Shown here: in pieces, positions 27,182 to 34,242 of the stretch
Layout: the number at the start of each line of letters is the position of its first letter
Position numbering within the stretch: the stretch's first letter is position 1
Source: a virus
DNA length: 41,000 nt
Virus record (IMG/VR): IMGVR_UViG_3300023116_000005
Span: 1 to 41,000 of that record
Reading direction: 5' to 3' (one strand)
Notes under the pieces: generated by a model
Seen by the model: only the letters and a program-made list of their open reading frames with translations
What the model was told of the DNA's origin: nothing
The model's database searches: none
Translations under genes and position numbers: made by a program

Positions 27182-27207
27182 AGAAAAAACCCGGCTTAAT
27201 TGCCGGG
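27182..27207 (-). terminator. Leftward terminator abutting a start codon
   Basis: CCCGGC (27190-27195) pairs with GCCGGG (27202-27207), with a T tract on the minus strand (A run at 27184-27189). It terminates the leftward transcript of 27220-27521 and lies directly before the ATG at 27180, so it might act as an attenuator for that gene. Confidence 0.85.
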
Positions 27208-27219
27208 TGATTAACTGCA

Positions 27220-27372
27220 TCAGAAAAGGATTATCCAGGCTGAAAGGATAACAACAGCGAGCACTAGGACTCGCTGCTGATCCCTAAGCTTGGCAATCTC
27301 CACCGCTTGACCATCGGTCAGCTCGAGCGCTGATCCAATGATTTCATCTTTGCTGGAACGTTCAGTAATCAC
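27220..27372 (-). CDS. 50-residue tail-anchored membrane protein
   Basis: GTG 27372 overlaps the upstream stop (GTGA). It reads MITERSSKDEIIGSALELTD and ends with one hydrophobic helix (VLVLAVVILSAWIILF, about 35-50), a tail-anchored membrane protein. It could be a superinfection-exclusion, holin or inhibitor peptide; nothing distinguishes these. Confidence 0.7.
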   Translation of the reverse strand: MITERSSKDEIIGSALELTDGQAVEIAKLRDQQRVLVLAVVILSAWIILF

Positions 27373-27521
27373 CACGCTGCGACCCTCACCACGTTGCGAG
27401 ATTGTGCCCCGCTGTGCTGGTTCGGTGTCTCAGCAAGCGATTGAACGCCCATAAAAGCCAAGCATCCCACTGACGCATAAAGCGCCAGACAACTAAAAAA
27501 GGTTCTCATTGGAACTCTCAT
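27369..27521 (-). CDS. Small exported or membrane peptide of 50 residues
   Basis: ATG 27521 (or ATG 27509) gives RTFFSCLALYASVGCLAFMG followed by VQSLAETPNQ, i.e. a signal peptide or a single membrane anchor with a short polar end. Upstream codons to 27677 are probably not translated. With the next gene it forms a two-gene leftward set with its own candidate promoter at 27722-27750. Possibly an envelope-acting early peptide. Confidence 0.65.
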   Translation of the reverse strand: MRVPMRTFFSCLALYASVGCLAFMGVQSLAETPNQHSGAQSRNVVRVAAW

Positions 27522-27721
27522 AGGTTGGTTTTCGTTTGTATTGGCTGCAGCCGTTGAAAATCGCCGATTCAGGGCAGTTTGCAGACTCGAGCGGAAGGGC
27601 TGAATCTGGAAACGTTGCAGAAGCGGGAATTTGCTGCAAGCCTCTTCAGTTGTCGAGTTGCGACCCTTGCGAGTCACCTAGAAGACCAGGCGGTGTGCGG
27701 CCACTTGTTCTCCTATCCGAT

Positions 27722-27750
27722 ATTGTACCAAATTTTTGGGCAAATTGCCA
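27722..27750 (-). promoter_or_regulatory. Leftward promoter candidate for the small exported peptide
   Basis: On the minus strand the extended -10 TGGTACAAT (TACAAT at 27722-27727) has a weak -35 TGGCAA (27745-27750) at 17 bp. It would give a leader of about 195 bases for the genes at 27521 and 27372. Confidence 0.45.
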
Positions 27751-27891
27751 GCCTGGAAAATTCAAGGCTAGGAGATCAGGCAGGATGAGTGCTCGAAGGA
27801 GCGACGGGGGGAGGGGTTGCAAATCAGTACGCCTGTATCACTTCCCGGGGAACCTGCATATATATCTGCTGATAAGCGATTGCATGAAAAA

Positions 27892-27915
27892 AGCGCCTGC
27901 TTGCGGGCAGACGCT
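27892..27915 (-). terminator. Terminator of the small terminase gene
   Basis: Read on the minus strand, AGCGTCTGC pairs with GCAGGCGCT (one G-T wobble) around CCGCAA, then TTTTTT at 27886-27891. It lies 28 bp after the stop of the terminase small subunit. Confidence 0.8.
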
Positions 27916-27942
27916 TGAGTGACGGGGGTGGGGGTTGAGTTT

Positions 27943-28356
27943 TTAGAGGCGGTCTTCGATCTGAATTTTCAAATCGGGAGCCTGAATATTGATGGTTTCG
28001 GTGGATTCACCGATGACGCGACCAATGCCATCAAGGACTTGGGCAGCAGTTTGCAGCTGACCCTTCTTCAAGGCTTGATAGAAGAGCTTGGTGCGCATGT
28101 GCTGGAGACGCGAAAGCATGTTTTCGCGATCACGCTTCCAGTCTTCATCACTCCACGCTTGAACAGCTTTCCAATCAGTCCATGCAGTCCGTTCGGAGAC
28201 GCCTTCACGTTCAGCGTGTTGGTAGACGAGTGCTCGAGCGGAGAGCCCATCAAGCTGTCTGAGGTACAGACGACGGCGACGCTGTTCGATCTCCACGTCT
28301 GAGTTCCGAGGACCACCAAAACGGCGTTTAGGCGCTTCCTGCTGCTCTTCAGACAC
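27943..28356 (-). CDS. Terminase small subunit
   Basis: The 137-residue protein starts at GTG 28356. The N-terminus is basic (KRRFGGPRNSD, EQRRRRLYLRQLDG) with a helix-turn-helix (ALVYQHAEREGVSERTAWTD, about 41-60), followed by long helices for oligomerisation (ENMLSRLQHMRTKLFYQALK) and a C-terminal strand (INIQAPDLKIQIEDRL) suited to contact the large subunit. It is divergent from the large terminase gene, which is unusual. It should recognise the packaging site and load the large subunit. Confidence 0.82.
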   Translation of the reverse strand: MSEEQQEAPKRRFGGPRNSDVEIEQRRRRLYLRQLDGLSARALVYQHAEREGVSERTAWTDWKAVQAWSDEDWKRDRENMLSRLQHMRTKLFYQALKKGQLQTAAQVLDGIGRVIGESTETINIQAPDLKIQIEDRL

Positions 28357-28360
28357 GATG

Positions 28361-28388
28361 TTTACTGCGACCTGCTACACCAGATAAT
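28361..28388 (+). promoter_or_regulatory. Possible rightward promoter for the virion module
   Basis: TTTACT (28361-28366) and GATAAT (28383-28388) are spaced 16 bp, just before the large terminase gene. A TATTAT on the opposite strand at the same place could serve the divergent small terminase. Matches are moderate. The virion operon needs a promoter near here. Confidence 0.4.
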
Positions 28389-28448
28389 ACCCTTTGGAGC
28401 GTGTTATAGGCGGGGGTGGGGGTCAAAAAGCTGTGTAAGGTGTGCGGC

Positions 28449-29702
28449 ATGGCAGTACAAACCGAACCACTGAGCTTGCGTTGGTCGCAAGGGCAAGTTT
28501 TTCAGAGCGATAAGCGATTCCGCGTGTTAGTGGCGGGTCGACGCTTCGGGAAGTCATATCTGGCTTGTATTGAGCTTCTTCGTGGAGCGATCAACCGTCC
28601 TGGCGAGACGTTTTTTTATTGTGCTCCGACGTATCGGATGGCGAAGGATATTGCTTGGCGTGCGTTGAAGAAGTTGGTGCCGAAGGTTTGGATCAAGAGT
28701 AAAAACGAGACCGATTTGAAGATCGAGTTGGTCAATGGCTCATTGATTGAGTTGAAGGGTACTGAAAACGCAATGGCGTTGAGGGGTCGCAGCTTGTCCG
28801 GTGTGGTGCTGGACGAAGCAGCGTTTATGGATTCGGAGGTCTGGTTCGAGGTTATTCGACCTGCTCTGGCGGATAAGCAGGGGTGGGCGCTATTTATTTC
28901 GACGCCTGACGGCACTGCTAGCTGGTTTTACGACCTGTGGTGTTACGTACCAGAGGATAAGACGAATGACTGGCAGCGGTGGAGCTATACGACGATCGAG
29001 GGGGGCAATGTTGCGAAGGAAGAGGTTGAAGCGGCGCGGGCGCAGCTAGACGCGAGGACTTTTAGGCAGGAATTCGAGGCGAGTTTCGAGAACTTGAGTG
29101 GTTTGGTGGCGGTCAGCTTTAGTGACGCCAATATCAGCACTGAGGCAGCCGACATCAACGTTTTACCGCTGTTGTTGGGGGTGGACTTCAACGTTGATCC
29201 GATGTCGGGCATTTGCGCGGTCAAAAAGGATGACACGCTTTACGTGTTTGACGAAATCATGTTGCGTGGTGGAGCGACCACATGGGATTTTGCGGATGAG
29301 GTGACCAGACGATATGGCGTTGACCGGAGGGTGATTGCTTGTCCTGACCCGACGGGTGGCGCTCGCAAGACGAGTGGCGTTGGGATGACGGACCACTCAA
29401 TTTTGCGAAGGACAGGTTTCACTGTGCAAACCCCACGCGCACCATGGAAGGTGCGGGATAAGATCACGGCAGTTAATACAGCACTGCTTGATGCTTCTGG
29501 TGCGCGACGGACGTTGATCCATCCGCGTTGTAAGGAGTTGATCAAGGCATTGCGTACATTAACTTACGCTTCAGGGACTGGTCTCCCGAACAAAAACCTA
29601 GGCGTGGACCACGCTTTCGACGCCTTCGGTTATCTTGTCTTGCAGCAATTTAACCTTGCGAAGCCAGAAACTCTGGGGCAAACGTCATATCGTCTCTATT
29701 GA
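28449..29702 (+). CDS. Terminase large subunit
   Basis: With ATG 28449 the protein has 417 residues; a GTG at 28416 would add an 11-residue leader. Motor domain: Walker A AGRRFGKS (29-36), Walker B VVLDEA (119-124), coupling motif FISTP (149-153). Nuclease domain: Asp246 in GVDFN, Asp300 in CPDP, Asp388/Asp391 in VDHAFDAFGY. The ATPase pumps DNA into the prohead and the nuclease cuts it. The type of genome end it makes cannot be told from the sequence. Confidence 0.95.
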   Translation: MAVQTEPLSLRWSQGQVFQSDKRFRVLVAGRRFGKSYLACIELLRGAINRPGETFFYCAPTYRMAKDIAWRALKKLVPKVWIKSKNETDLKIELVNGSLIELKGTENAMALRGRSLSGVVLDEAAFMDSEVWFEVIRPALADKQGWALFISTPDGTASWFYDLWCYVPEDKTNDWQRWSYTTIEGGNVAKEEVEAARAQLDARTFRQEFEASFENLSGLVAVSFSDANISTEAADINVLPLLLGVDFNVDPMSGICAVKKDDTLYVFDEIMLRGGATTWDFADEVTRRYGVDRRVIACPDPTGGARKTSGVGMTDHSILRRTGFTVQTPRAPWKVRDKITAVNTALLDASGARRTLIHPRCKELIKALRTLTYASGTGLPNKNLGVDHAFDAFGYLVLQQFNLAKPETLGQTSYRLY

Positions 29703-29708
29703 AATCTG

Positions 29709-29972
29709 ATGCCTTGTCAAACACTCAGGTACTCATTATGTGCCTGCCCGGAATGTTTTAGCGGGGAGATTCGTGTTTTTGGGACGTATTACACCGATGA
29801 TGGTCGTATTGTGAGACAGCGCAGGTGCCTTGAGTGTAAGGCGAAGTGGAACACAGTGCAGGAGTTGGAGACGGTGTTGCCGCCAACAGTGAAGCTGGTG
29901 ACCCCAAGTTGGCGTGACGAAGAGGGGAAAATGAAGATTGTGCAGCTGGTTGATGTCGCTGCATCTGCCTAA
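29709..29972 (+). CDS. Zinc-ribbon protein (NrdR-like fold)
   Basis: The 87-residue product has two Cys pairs, CPEC (about 13-16) and CLEC (about 40-43), separated by a strand region with GRIVRQRR. This is the zinc-ribbon layout of the NrdR N-terminus and related phage zinc ribbons. No ATP-cone follows, so it is not a full NrdR. It could be a transcription factor or DNA-binding structural helper. It lies 6 bp after the large terminase. Confidence 0.75.
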   Translation: MPCQTLRYSLCACPECFSGEIRVFGTYYTDDGRIVRQRRCLECKAKWNTVQELETVLPPTVKLVTPSWRDEEGKMKIVQLVDVAASA

Positions 29973-30001
29973 ACTGGGAGCAAGACCCCGATTTACCCGT
30001 C

Positions 30002-30193
30002 ATGCCTGGTCATTACGGCGACGAAAAGAGAAAGAAGAAGAAAAAGCCCGGTCTTTACGCCAATATCAACGCCAAACGCAAGCGCATTGAAGCCGGTAGC
30101 GGCGAAAAAATGCGCAAACCGGGCTCAAAAGGCGCTCCAACTGCAAAAGCCTTTAAGCGGGCTGCTAAAACTGCTAAAAAGAGGAAAAAGTAA
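30002..30193 (+). CDS. Very basic 63-residue protein of the head module
   Basis: The product (GHYGDEKRKKKKKPGLYANI, NAKRKRIEAGSGEKMRKPGS, KGAPTAKAFKRAAKTAKKRK) is about 40% Lys/Arg. The GLYANINAKRKRIxAGSGExMRKPGxKGAP core is a conserved small-protein pattern of head-gene clusters in marine phages, as I recall. It probably neutralises DNA or binds the capsid interior. Its last base is the first base of the next start codon (TAATG). Confidence 0.8.
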   Translation: MPGHYGDEKRKKKKKPGLYANINAKRKRIEAGSGEKMRKPGSKGAPTAKAFKRAAKTAKKRKK

Positions 30194-30534
30194 TGGCTAC
30201 CACCGTCAAGCGCTTCGCCAACACGGTCGAGCACCACGAATCCACCGCACTTACGTCTGCGGACGATGCATTCGAGGTGTCCTGCCACTCCGACAACTAC
30301 ACCTTTTTACTCAAATCCACTGGCGCGGCGTCGTTTGTTGTCGCGCTTGAAATGTCCGCTGCTGGTGCAGCGAGCGATTATTTCGCAATTGACAGCAACA
30401 AGACCATCAGCGCCGCAGGCAACTACGATTTTTCCTATACGGGCATCCCTGCAGGTAGGGTCCGCTGTCGCATCGTGTCCGTCACCTCTGGCACACCGGA
30501 TCTTGAGCCTCAAATTGTCGTCCGATACCCGTAA
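30193..30534 (+). CDS. Virion-associated 113-residue protein, paralog A
   Basis: The product shares a fold and many positions with the next gene: VEHHEST, DDAFEV, a SxxF strand, SKTI/NKTI, YTGxPAxRxRxRI and SGTP. It looks like a small beta-sandwich, possibly a head-decoration or head-fibre protein. Both copies are 113 residues. The function is inferred from position in the head module. Confidence 0.75.
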   Translation: MATTVKRFANTVEHHESTALTSADDAFEVSCHSDNYTFLLKSTGAASFVVALEMSAAGAASDYFAIDSNKTISAAGNYDFSYTGIPAGRVRCRIVSVTSGTPDLEPQIVVRYP

Positions 30535-30539
30535 AAACG

Positions 30540-30881
30540 ATGGCCGTTACTATTGCTCGCGGCACCAATCTGGTCGAGCACCACGAATCAACGCCTTTGA
30601 CGGCAGTTGATGATGCTTTTGAAGTTCACGCTGATAGCAGCGAGTTCTGCTTTGCAGCCGTAGTCACTGGTGGAGCTAACTTCACGCTGGCCTTCGAGAC
30701 TAACTTCAACGGCGGCAGCGAGTGGTTTGAGGTTGATACCAGCAAGACCATTAACACCAACGGTCAAAAGATCTGGTTTTACACCGGCAAGCCCGCTAAT
30801 CGCATCCGAATGCGGATCTCGGCCATTTCTTCTGGTACGCCCAGTGTCATACCCCACATCGGAGTCGTTTATCACGGCTAA
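30540..30881 (+). CDS. Virion-associated 113-residue protein, paralog B
   Basis: A tandem relative of the previous gene, separated by 5 bp, with the same length and motif order (VEHHEST, DDAFEV, TSKTIN, YTGKPANRIRMRI, SGTP). At DNA level GGTCGAGCACCACGAATC is shared (near 30225 and 30570). The rest has diverged, so the duplication is old or the copies are under different selection, as for two decoration proteins. Confidence 0.75.
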   Translation: MAVTIARGTNLVEHHESTPLTAVDDAFEVHADSSEFCFAAVVTGGANFTLAFETNFNGGSEWFEVDTSKTINTNGQKIWFYTGKPANRIRMRISAISSGTPSVIPHIGVVYHG

Positions 30882-30993
30882 CGACGATCCTCGTAACGAG
30901 GACGATTACGACACCTGGGAGTATGGCACTGAGCCAATCCCAGGTGATAACACTTGGTCTAAGCCTGAAAACAACGTGTTGCAACGCAACTAA
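30844..30993 (+). CDS. Possible 49-residue acidic protein
   Basis: GTG 30844 opens a frame that overlaps paralog B by 38 bp and reads MSYPTSESFITANDDPRNED, then DYDTWEYGTEPIPGDNTWSK and PENNVLQRN. The part after 30881 is strongly protein-like (acidic, Trp/Tyr). The start is uncertain. It is included because it fills the gap before the tail tube gene. Confidence 0.5.
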   Translation: MSYPTSESFITANDDPRNEDDYDTWEYGTEPIPGDNTWSKPENNVLQRN

Positions 30994-31034
30994 AGAGTTA
31001 GACTTCAGGGTATAGACCCTTCCTATGTCTAGTC

Positions 31035-31457
31035 ATGGCCATTCTTCGCGGCGAAGAAGGTTCTGTTCAGTTTGATGCCGCTGGCTCTGCCAACGCAACC
31101 ATCGTTGGCACCCGGAGCTGGACGCTGAACATTACCAAAGACACTTTGGATGTCACCGATCACGGCGACACCTTCCGTGCATTTGTTGGCAGCCTGGTGT
31201 CTGGTTCCGGCACTGTTGAGCTGGTTTACGACCCTGATGCAACCGGCCAGTCTGGTTTCATCGAAGATGTCATCACTACTGGTGACACTGCAGACGCCAC
31301 CTTTGAGTTGTTCACCACTGGTAGTACCAGCGGCTCTGACTCCATCAGCTTTGCTGGCATCATCACCAGCATGGATATTGCATCCACCGTGGGTGATCTT
31401 GTCGTTGCTACCTGCAACTTCGTGACCAGCGGTGCCATCACCAGCAACCTTGAATAA
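31035..31457 (+). CDS. Putative major tail (tube) protein
   Basis: The 140-residue product (ILRGEEGSVQFDA, GTRSWTLNITKDTLDVTDHG, GSLVSGSGTVELVYDP, ending TCNFVTSGAITS) has the strand pattern of siphophage tail tube proteins: GxxGxVxF start, a W-x-L-xI strand with DTxDVT, and a repeated SGxGTVE strand. It is placed between the terminase and portal, not next to the tail terminator as is usual. It is still the best and only tube candidate. Codon use (many GGC, ACC) looks like a highly expressed gene. Confidence 0.78.
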   Translation: MAILRGEEGSVQFDAAGSANATIVGTRSWTLNITKDTLDVTDHGDTFRAFVGSLVSGSGTVELVYDPDATGQSGFIEDVITTGDTADATFELFTTGSTSGSDSISFAGIITSMDIASTVGDLVVATCNFVTSGAITSNLE

Positions 31458-31468
31458 GGGTTAGCCCG

Positions 31469-31741
31469 ATGGTGGAATATCGCGGCGAGCGTTTTGCTGG
31501 GTACAACAAACCCAAGCGCACACCGAACCACCCCACTAAATCCCATGCCGTTCTGGTTAAGGAAGGGGACAAGATTCGGTTAATCCGATTCGGGCAGCAG
31601 GGAGTCAGTGGCTCACCAAAGCGTGAAGGTGAAAGTGCAGCAGCAAAGCGCCGCCGCGAGTCCTTCAAGGCTCGCCATGCGGCGAACATTTCGCGTGGCA
31701 AATTTTCTCCGGCTTATTGGGCCAATCGCGTGAAATGGTGA
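31469..31741 (+). CDS. Conserved 90-residue basic protein
   Basis: The product (KPKRTPNHPTKSHAVLVKEG, KIRLIRFGQQGVSGSPKREG, ESAAAKRRRESFKARHAANI, FSPAYWANRVKW) belongs to a small, well conserved family seen near phage head genes. Its QGVxGSP and KARHAxNI motifs are typical. I do not know its function; DNA binding or a capsid-interior role is possible. It lies 1 bp before the portal gene. Confidence 0.8.
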   Translation: MVEYRGERFAGYNKPKRTPNHPTKSHAVLVKEGDKIRLIRFGQQGVSGSPKREGESAAAKRRRESFKARHAANISRGKFSPAYWANRVKW

Positions 31742-31742
31742 A

Positions 31743-33194
31743 ATGACCTACTCCGTCCCTGGCCTAGTCCGCACTCACCTCGTCAGCTCTTCCTACATGG
31801 GAAGCGTTGACAGTCCGTTCGTTCGAACACGAGCGGTGGTTGACCAGATGAAGGGCTGGGAAATCATGAAGGCGGTCACGCTAGGGACTGAGTATTTACG
31901 CGAAAACTGCGAGACCTTCCTCCCCCTCGAACCCCGCGAGGACTACCCCGCGTACCTGGCACGTGTCAACCGTGCTGTCTTTTCGCCTTATACCCAGCGC
32001 CTAATCCGCGCTGCTGCAGGTCTCATCCTGCGTAAACCCATCTCTCTGACTGGCGACTCCTACTGGACGGATGTATTCGCCAGGGATGTCGATGGTTGTG
32101 GCTCTGATTTAGACGAATACGCTCGTCGGCTGCTCACTTGTGCTCTTACCTACGGCCACTGTCACACACTCGTTGATTTTCCGGCTCCTTCGGATGCCAG
32201 AAGTCTTGCGGAAGAGCGTGCTCTTAATCGTCGGCCCTATTGGATTGAAATTGATCCGTCCGACGTTTATGGATGGCGTCTCGACCGTGAATCCAACTAC
32301 GGACGACTGATCCAAGTCCGTATTGGCGAAAAAGCCGTCGTTCCAGACGGTGACTTCGGGGAGAAGGTCTATGACCAAATACGTGTTATTGAGCCTGGTC
32401 GTTATCGGATTTATCGCCAGGAGCAGCAACAGCAAGAGATGCAGGGAGGTTTTCCATACCCAACTGCGTTTGATCAGACGGATCCAAAGGCGAATTATGA
32501 GCTGATCGAACAAGGTCCGTACAGCCTGGACGAAATTCCGCTGGTCACGACCTACGCCAACAAGACCAGCACGATGACCAGCAAGCCACCGCTGCTGGAC
32601 ATTGCCTACCTCAACTTGGCTCACTTCCAACGCCAAGCTGACCTAATCCACAGCCTCCACATTGCCTCACAGCCCGTCCTGGTGCTCGAGGGCTGGGACG
32701 ATCAGACCAAAGACATGGCCATCAGCGTCAACTACGCAATGGCGATGCAACCTGGCAATAAGGCGTATTACGTCGAGCCTGCATCCAGCGCATTTGAAGC
32801 GCAAAGCAACGAGATCCGCGAACTGCAGCAGCAGATGGCAACTCTCGGTATCAGCACCTTGAGCCAGCAAAAGTTCGTTGCTGAGTCGGCTGATGCTCGC
32901 CGTCTGGATCGTGTGGACACCAACTCGATGCTGTCGATGGTGTCGCTTGACCTTGAGCAGGGCTTGCAAAAGTCATTTGACCTTGCAGCCAACTATTTGG
33001 GCATGGAGCCGCCCCAAGTCAGCATCAGCCGCGACTTTGACCTGCACCGCCTCATTGGTCAGGATGTCACTGCTCTGTCTTCGCTCTTCAGCGAGAACAT
33101 CATTGACCGCGATGAGTTCCGTCAGATGTTGGTCAACGGCGAGATCCTGCCAACTTCAACTGAATCGCAAGATCAGGCGCAACAGGTACAGTAG
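31743..33194 (+). CDS. Portal protein (DUF4055 type)
   Basis: The 483-residue protein has the portal N-terminus of the DUF4055 family (PFVRTRAVVDQMKGWEIMKA, GTEYLRENCETFLPLEPRED, YTQRLIRAAAGLILRKPISL). The wing and stem segments follow (RQADLIHSLHIASQPVLVLE, AQSNEIRELQQQMATLGIST) and it ends with a Gln/Ser-rich tail. It forms the dodecameric DNA gate of the head. Size and position (after terminase, before scaffold and capsid) agree. Confidence 0.92.
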   Translation: MTYSVPGLVRTHLVSSSYMGSVDSPFVRTRAVVDQMKGWEIMKAVTLGTEYLRENCETFLPLEPREDYPAYLARVNRAVFSPYTQRLIRAAAGLILRKPISLTGDSYWTDVFARDVDGCGSDLDEYARRLLTCALTYGHCHTLVDFPAPSDARSLAEERALNRRPYWIEIDPSDVYGWRLDRESNYGRLIQVRIGEKAVVPDGDFGEKVYDQIRVIEPGRYRIYRQEQQQQEMQGGFPYPTAFDQTDPKANYELIEQGPYSLDEIPLVTTYANKTSTMTSKPPLLDIAYLNLAHFQRQADLIHSLHIASQPVLVLEGWDDQTKDMAISVNYAMAMQPGNKAYYVEPASSAFEAQSNEIRELQQQMATLGISTLSQQKFVAESADARRLDRVDTNSMLSMVSLDLEQGLQKSFDLAANYLGMEPPQVSISRDFDLHRLIGQDVTALSSLFSENIIDRDEFRQMLVNGEILPTSTESQDQAQQVQ

Positions 33195-33215
33195 GCGTAA
33201 ATCGCCGCTGTAAAC

Positions 33216-33446
33216 ATGGCCAAGTCCATGGACAAGGTTCTTCAACCTGACGGCTCCTATAAATGGGAGCTGGTTGAGATCAACGCTGCTTATTTGAAGC
33301 AGAGAGAAGCTAACGAAGCCGCATTTGCAGCAGGTTTGCCATTCCCTGGCACTGAGGAGCCTGTAAAAGAAGAAAAGCCTAAAACTACTCGTCGCAAGAA
33401 AGCTACTAAGGTGGACGAGCCAACTGAATCGGCATCTGAAGCCTGA
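33216..33446 (+). CDS. 76-residue protein between portal and scaffold
   Basis: The first 40 residues (VLQPDGSYKWELVEINAAYL) are compact; the C-terminal 35 are Lys/Glu/Thr-rich and probably disordered (EEKPKTTRRKKATKV). No family recognised. The position suggests a head morphogenesis accessory protein. The scaffold gene starts 2 bp later. Confidence 0.72.
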   Translation: MAKSMDKVLQPDGSYKWELVEINAAYLKQREANEAAFAAGLPFPGTEEPVKEEKPKTTRRKKATKVDEPTESASEA

Positions 33447-33448
33447 TT

Positions 33449-34177
33449 ATGGAAGAACAAGTCATCCAGGAAACGCCCGTGGCGACTCCTGACCAGTCCG
33501 TGGCTGGCACTGTTGACATCAACGTTCCAGCAGTCGATAACTCCGCCGCTTTGCGTGCTGAGTACGAAGCTCAAATTGCAGCGCTCAAAAAGCAAGCCGC
33601 TGAGGCCGACGAGAAATTCCAAGGCATCAAAGGCAAGCTGGATGAGGTCTACAAAAAGCAGGACGATCAACGTCGCAAAACCCTTGAGGACCAAGGGCAG
33701 TGGAAGGACCTCTGGGAAGAGGCCAACAAAACTGCTCAGGAAAAGCAGCAGGAGATCACTGACCTTCAGCGTCAGCTAGAGGACCTGCGCGTTTCGAATG
33801 AGACGGCAGCGATGCGTACTGCTGCTCTAGCCTCGATTAGCCAAGCTGGTGCGATCAACGCTCAGCAGATGCTGCAACTTGTCCAATCCAACCTGAAAAA
33901 AGGCGATGACGGCTCCGTCAAAGTCCTTGATGGCGGGATTGAACAAGACCTTGGCGTTTACCTCGCCAAGCTGAAGAACCCTGGCTCAGGTTTCGAGCAC
34001 CATTTCAAAGCGAGCAACCAAGCCGGTATGGGCGCTAAGCCCTCCACTGGTGCGGCGGCTGCAGCGGGAATGGCGAATCCCTGGGCAGAAGGTAGTATTA
34101 ACATTACAAGGCAAATGTCCTTGGAAGTTACCGATCCCGAGCTTGCAGCTGTGCTCAAGCGAGAGGCAGGTAAATAA
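33449..34177 (+). CDS. Capsid scaffolding protein
   Basis: The 242-residue protein is a long charged coiled coil (AALRAEYEAQIAALKKQAAE, QQEITDLQRQLEDLRVSNET, about 33-125) followed by a less structured part (GVYLAKLKNPGSGF) and a Gly/Ala-rich region. This and its position directly before the major capsid gene are typical of scaffolds such as that of SPP1-type phages. No protease gene is found near it, so the scaffold is probably released, not cleaved. Confidence 0.85.
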   Translation: MEEQVIQETPVATPDQSVAGTVDINVPAVDNSAALRAEYEAQIAALKKQAAEADEKFQGIKGKLDEVYKKQDDQRRKTLEDQGQWKDLWEEANKTAQEKQQEITDLQRQLEDLRVSNETAAMRTAALASISQAGAINAQQMLQLVQSNLKKGDDGSVKVLDGGIEQDLGVYLAKLKNPGSGFEHHFKASNQAGMGAKPSTGAAAAAGMANPWAEGSINITRQMSLEVTDPELAAVLKREAGK

Positions 34178-34212
34178 GTCCCCGTGGGACACCACTCAAG
34201 TCCGTGACTTGA
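34178..34212 (+). promoter_or_regulatory. Two tandem hairpins in the capsid leader
   Basis: GTCCC-CGT-GGGAC (34178-34190) and TCAAGTC-CGT-GACTTGA (34196-34212) are two perfect stems with the same three-base loop in the 65-bp gap between scaffold and capsid. No T run follows, so they are probably mRNA processing or stability elements, or a binding site for a regulator of capsid expression. Confidence 0.6.
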
Positions 34213-34242
34213 ACCACGTAAACATCATCACTGGAGTTTGAA

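Larger units (their letters stand above)
27522..27942. other. 421-bp region without a convincing gene
   Basis: The region between the small exported peptide and the terminase small subunit holds a leftward promoter candidate (27722-27750), a G-rich tract (27806-27816), a palindrome TTCCC-G-GGGAA (27842-27852), the leftward terminator of the small terminase gene (27892-27915) and one copy of a G-rich direct repeat (27923-27935). Position next to the terminase genes makes it a candidate packaging (cos or pac) region. Confidence 0.6.
27923..28423. repeat. 13-bp G-rich direct repeats flanking the small terminase gene
   Basis: CGGGGGTGGGGGT occurs exactly at 27923-27935 and at 28411-28423, one on each side of the terminase small subunit gene. 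A related tract (GGGGGGAGGGG) lies at 27806-27816. The repeats could be binding sites for the small terminase or structured DNA. The right copy contains the GTG that could start the large terminase frame. Confidence 0.7.

Noticed and set aside
27536-27922. Rightward 128-codon open frame between the small exported peptide and the small terminase
   Set aside because: Composition is not protein-like, no RBS, and it crosses a promoter candidate, a terminator stem and G-rich tracts. Treated as intergenic.
30670-30993. 107-codon rightward frame through paralog B
   Set aside because: The first two thirds are a shadow of paralog B; only the end after 30844 looks like a possible gene and is listed as such.
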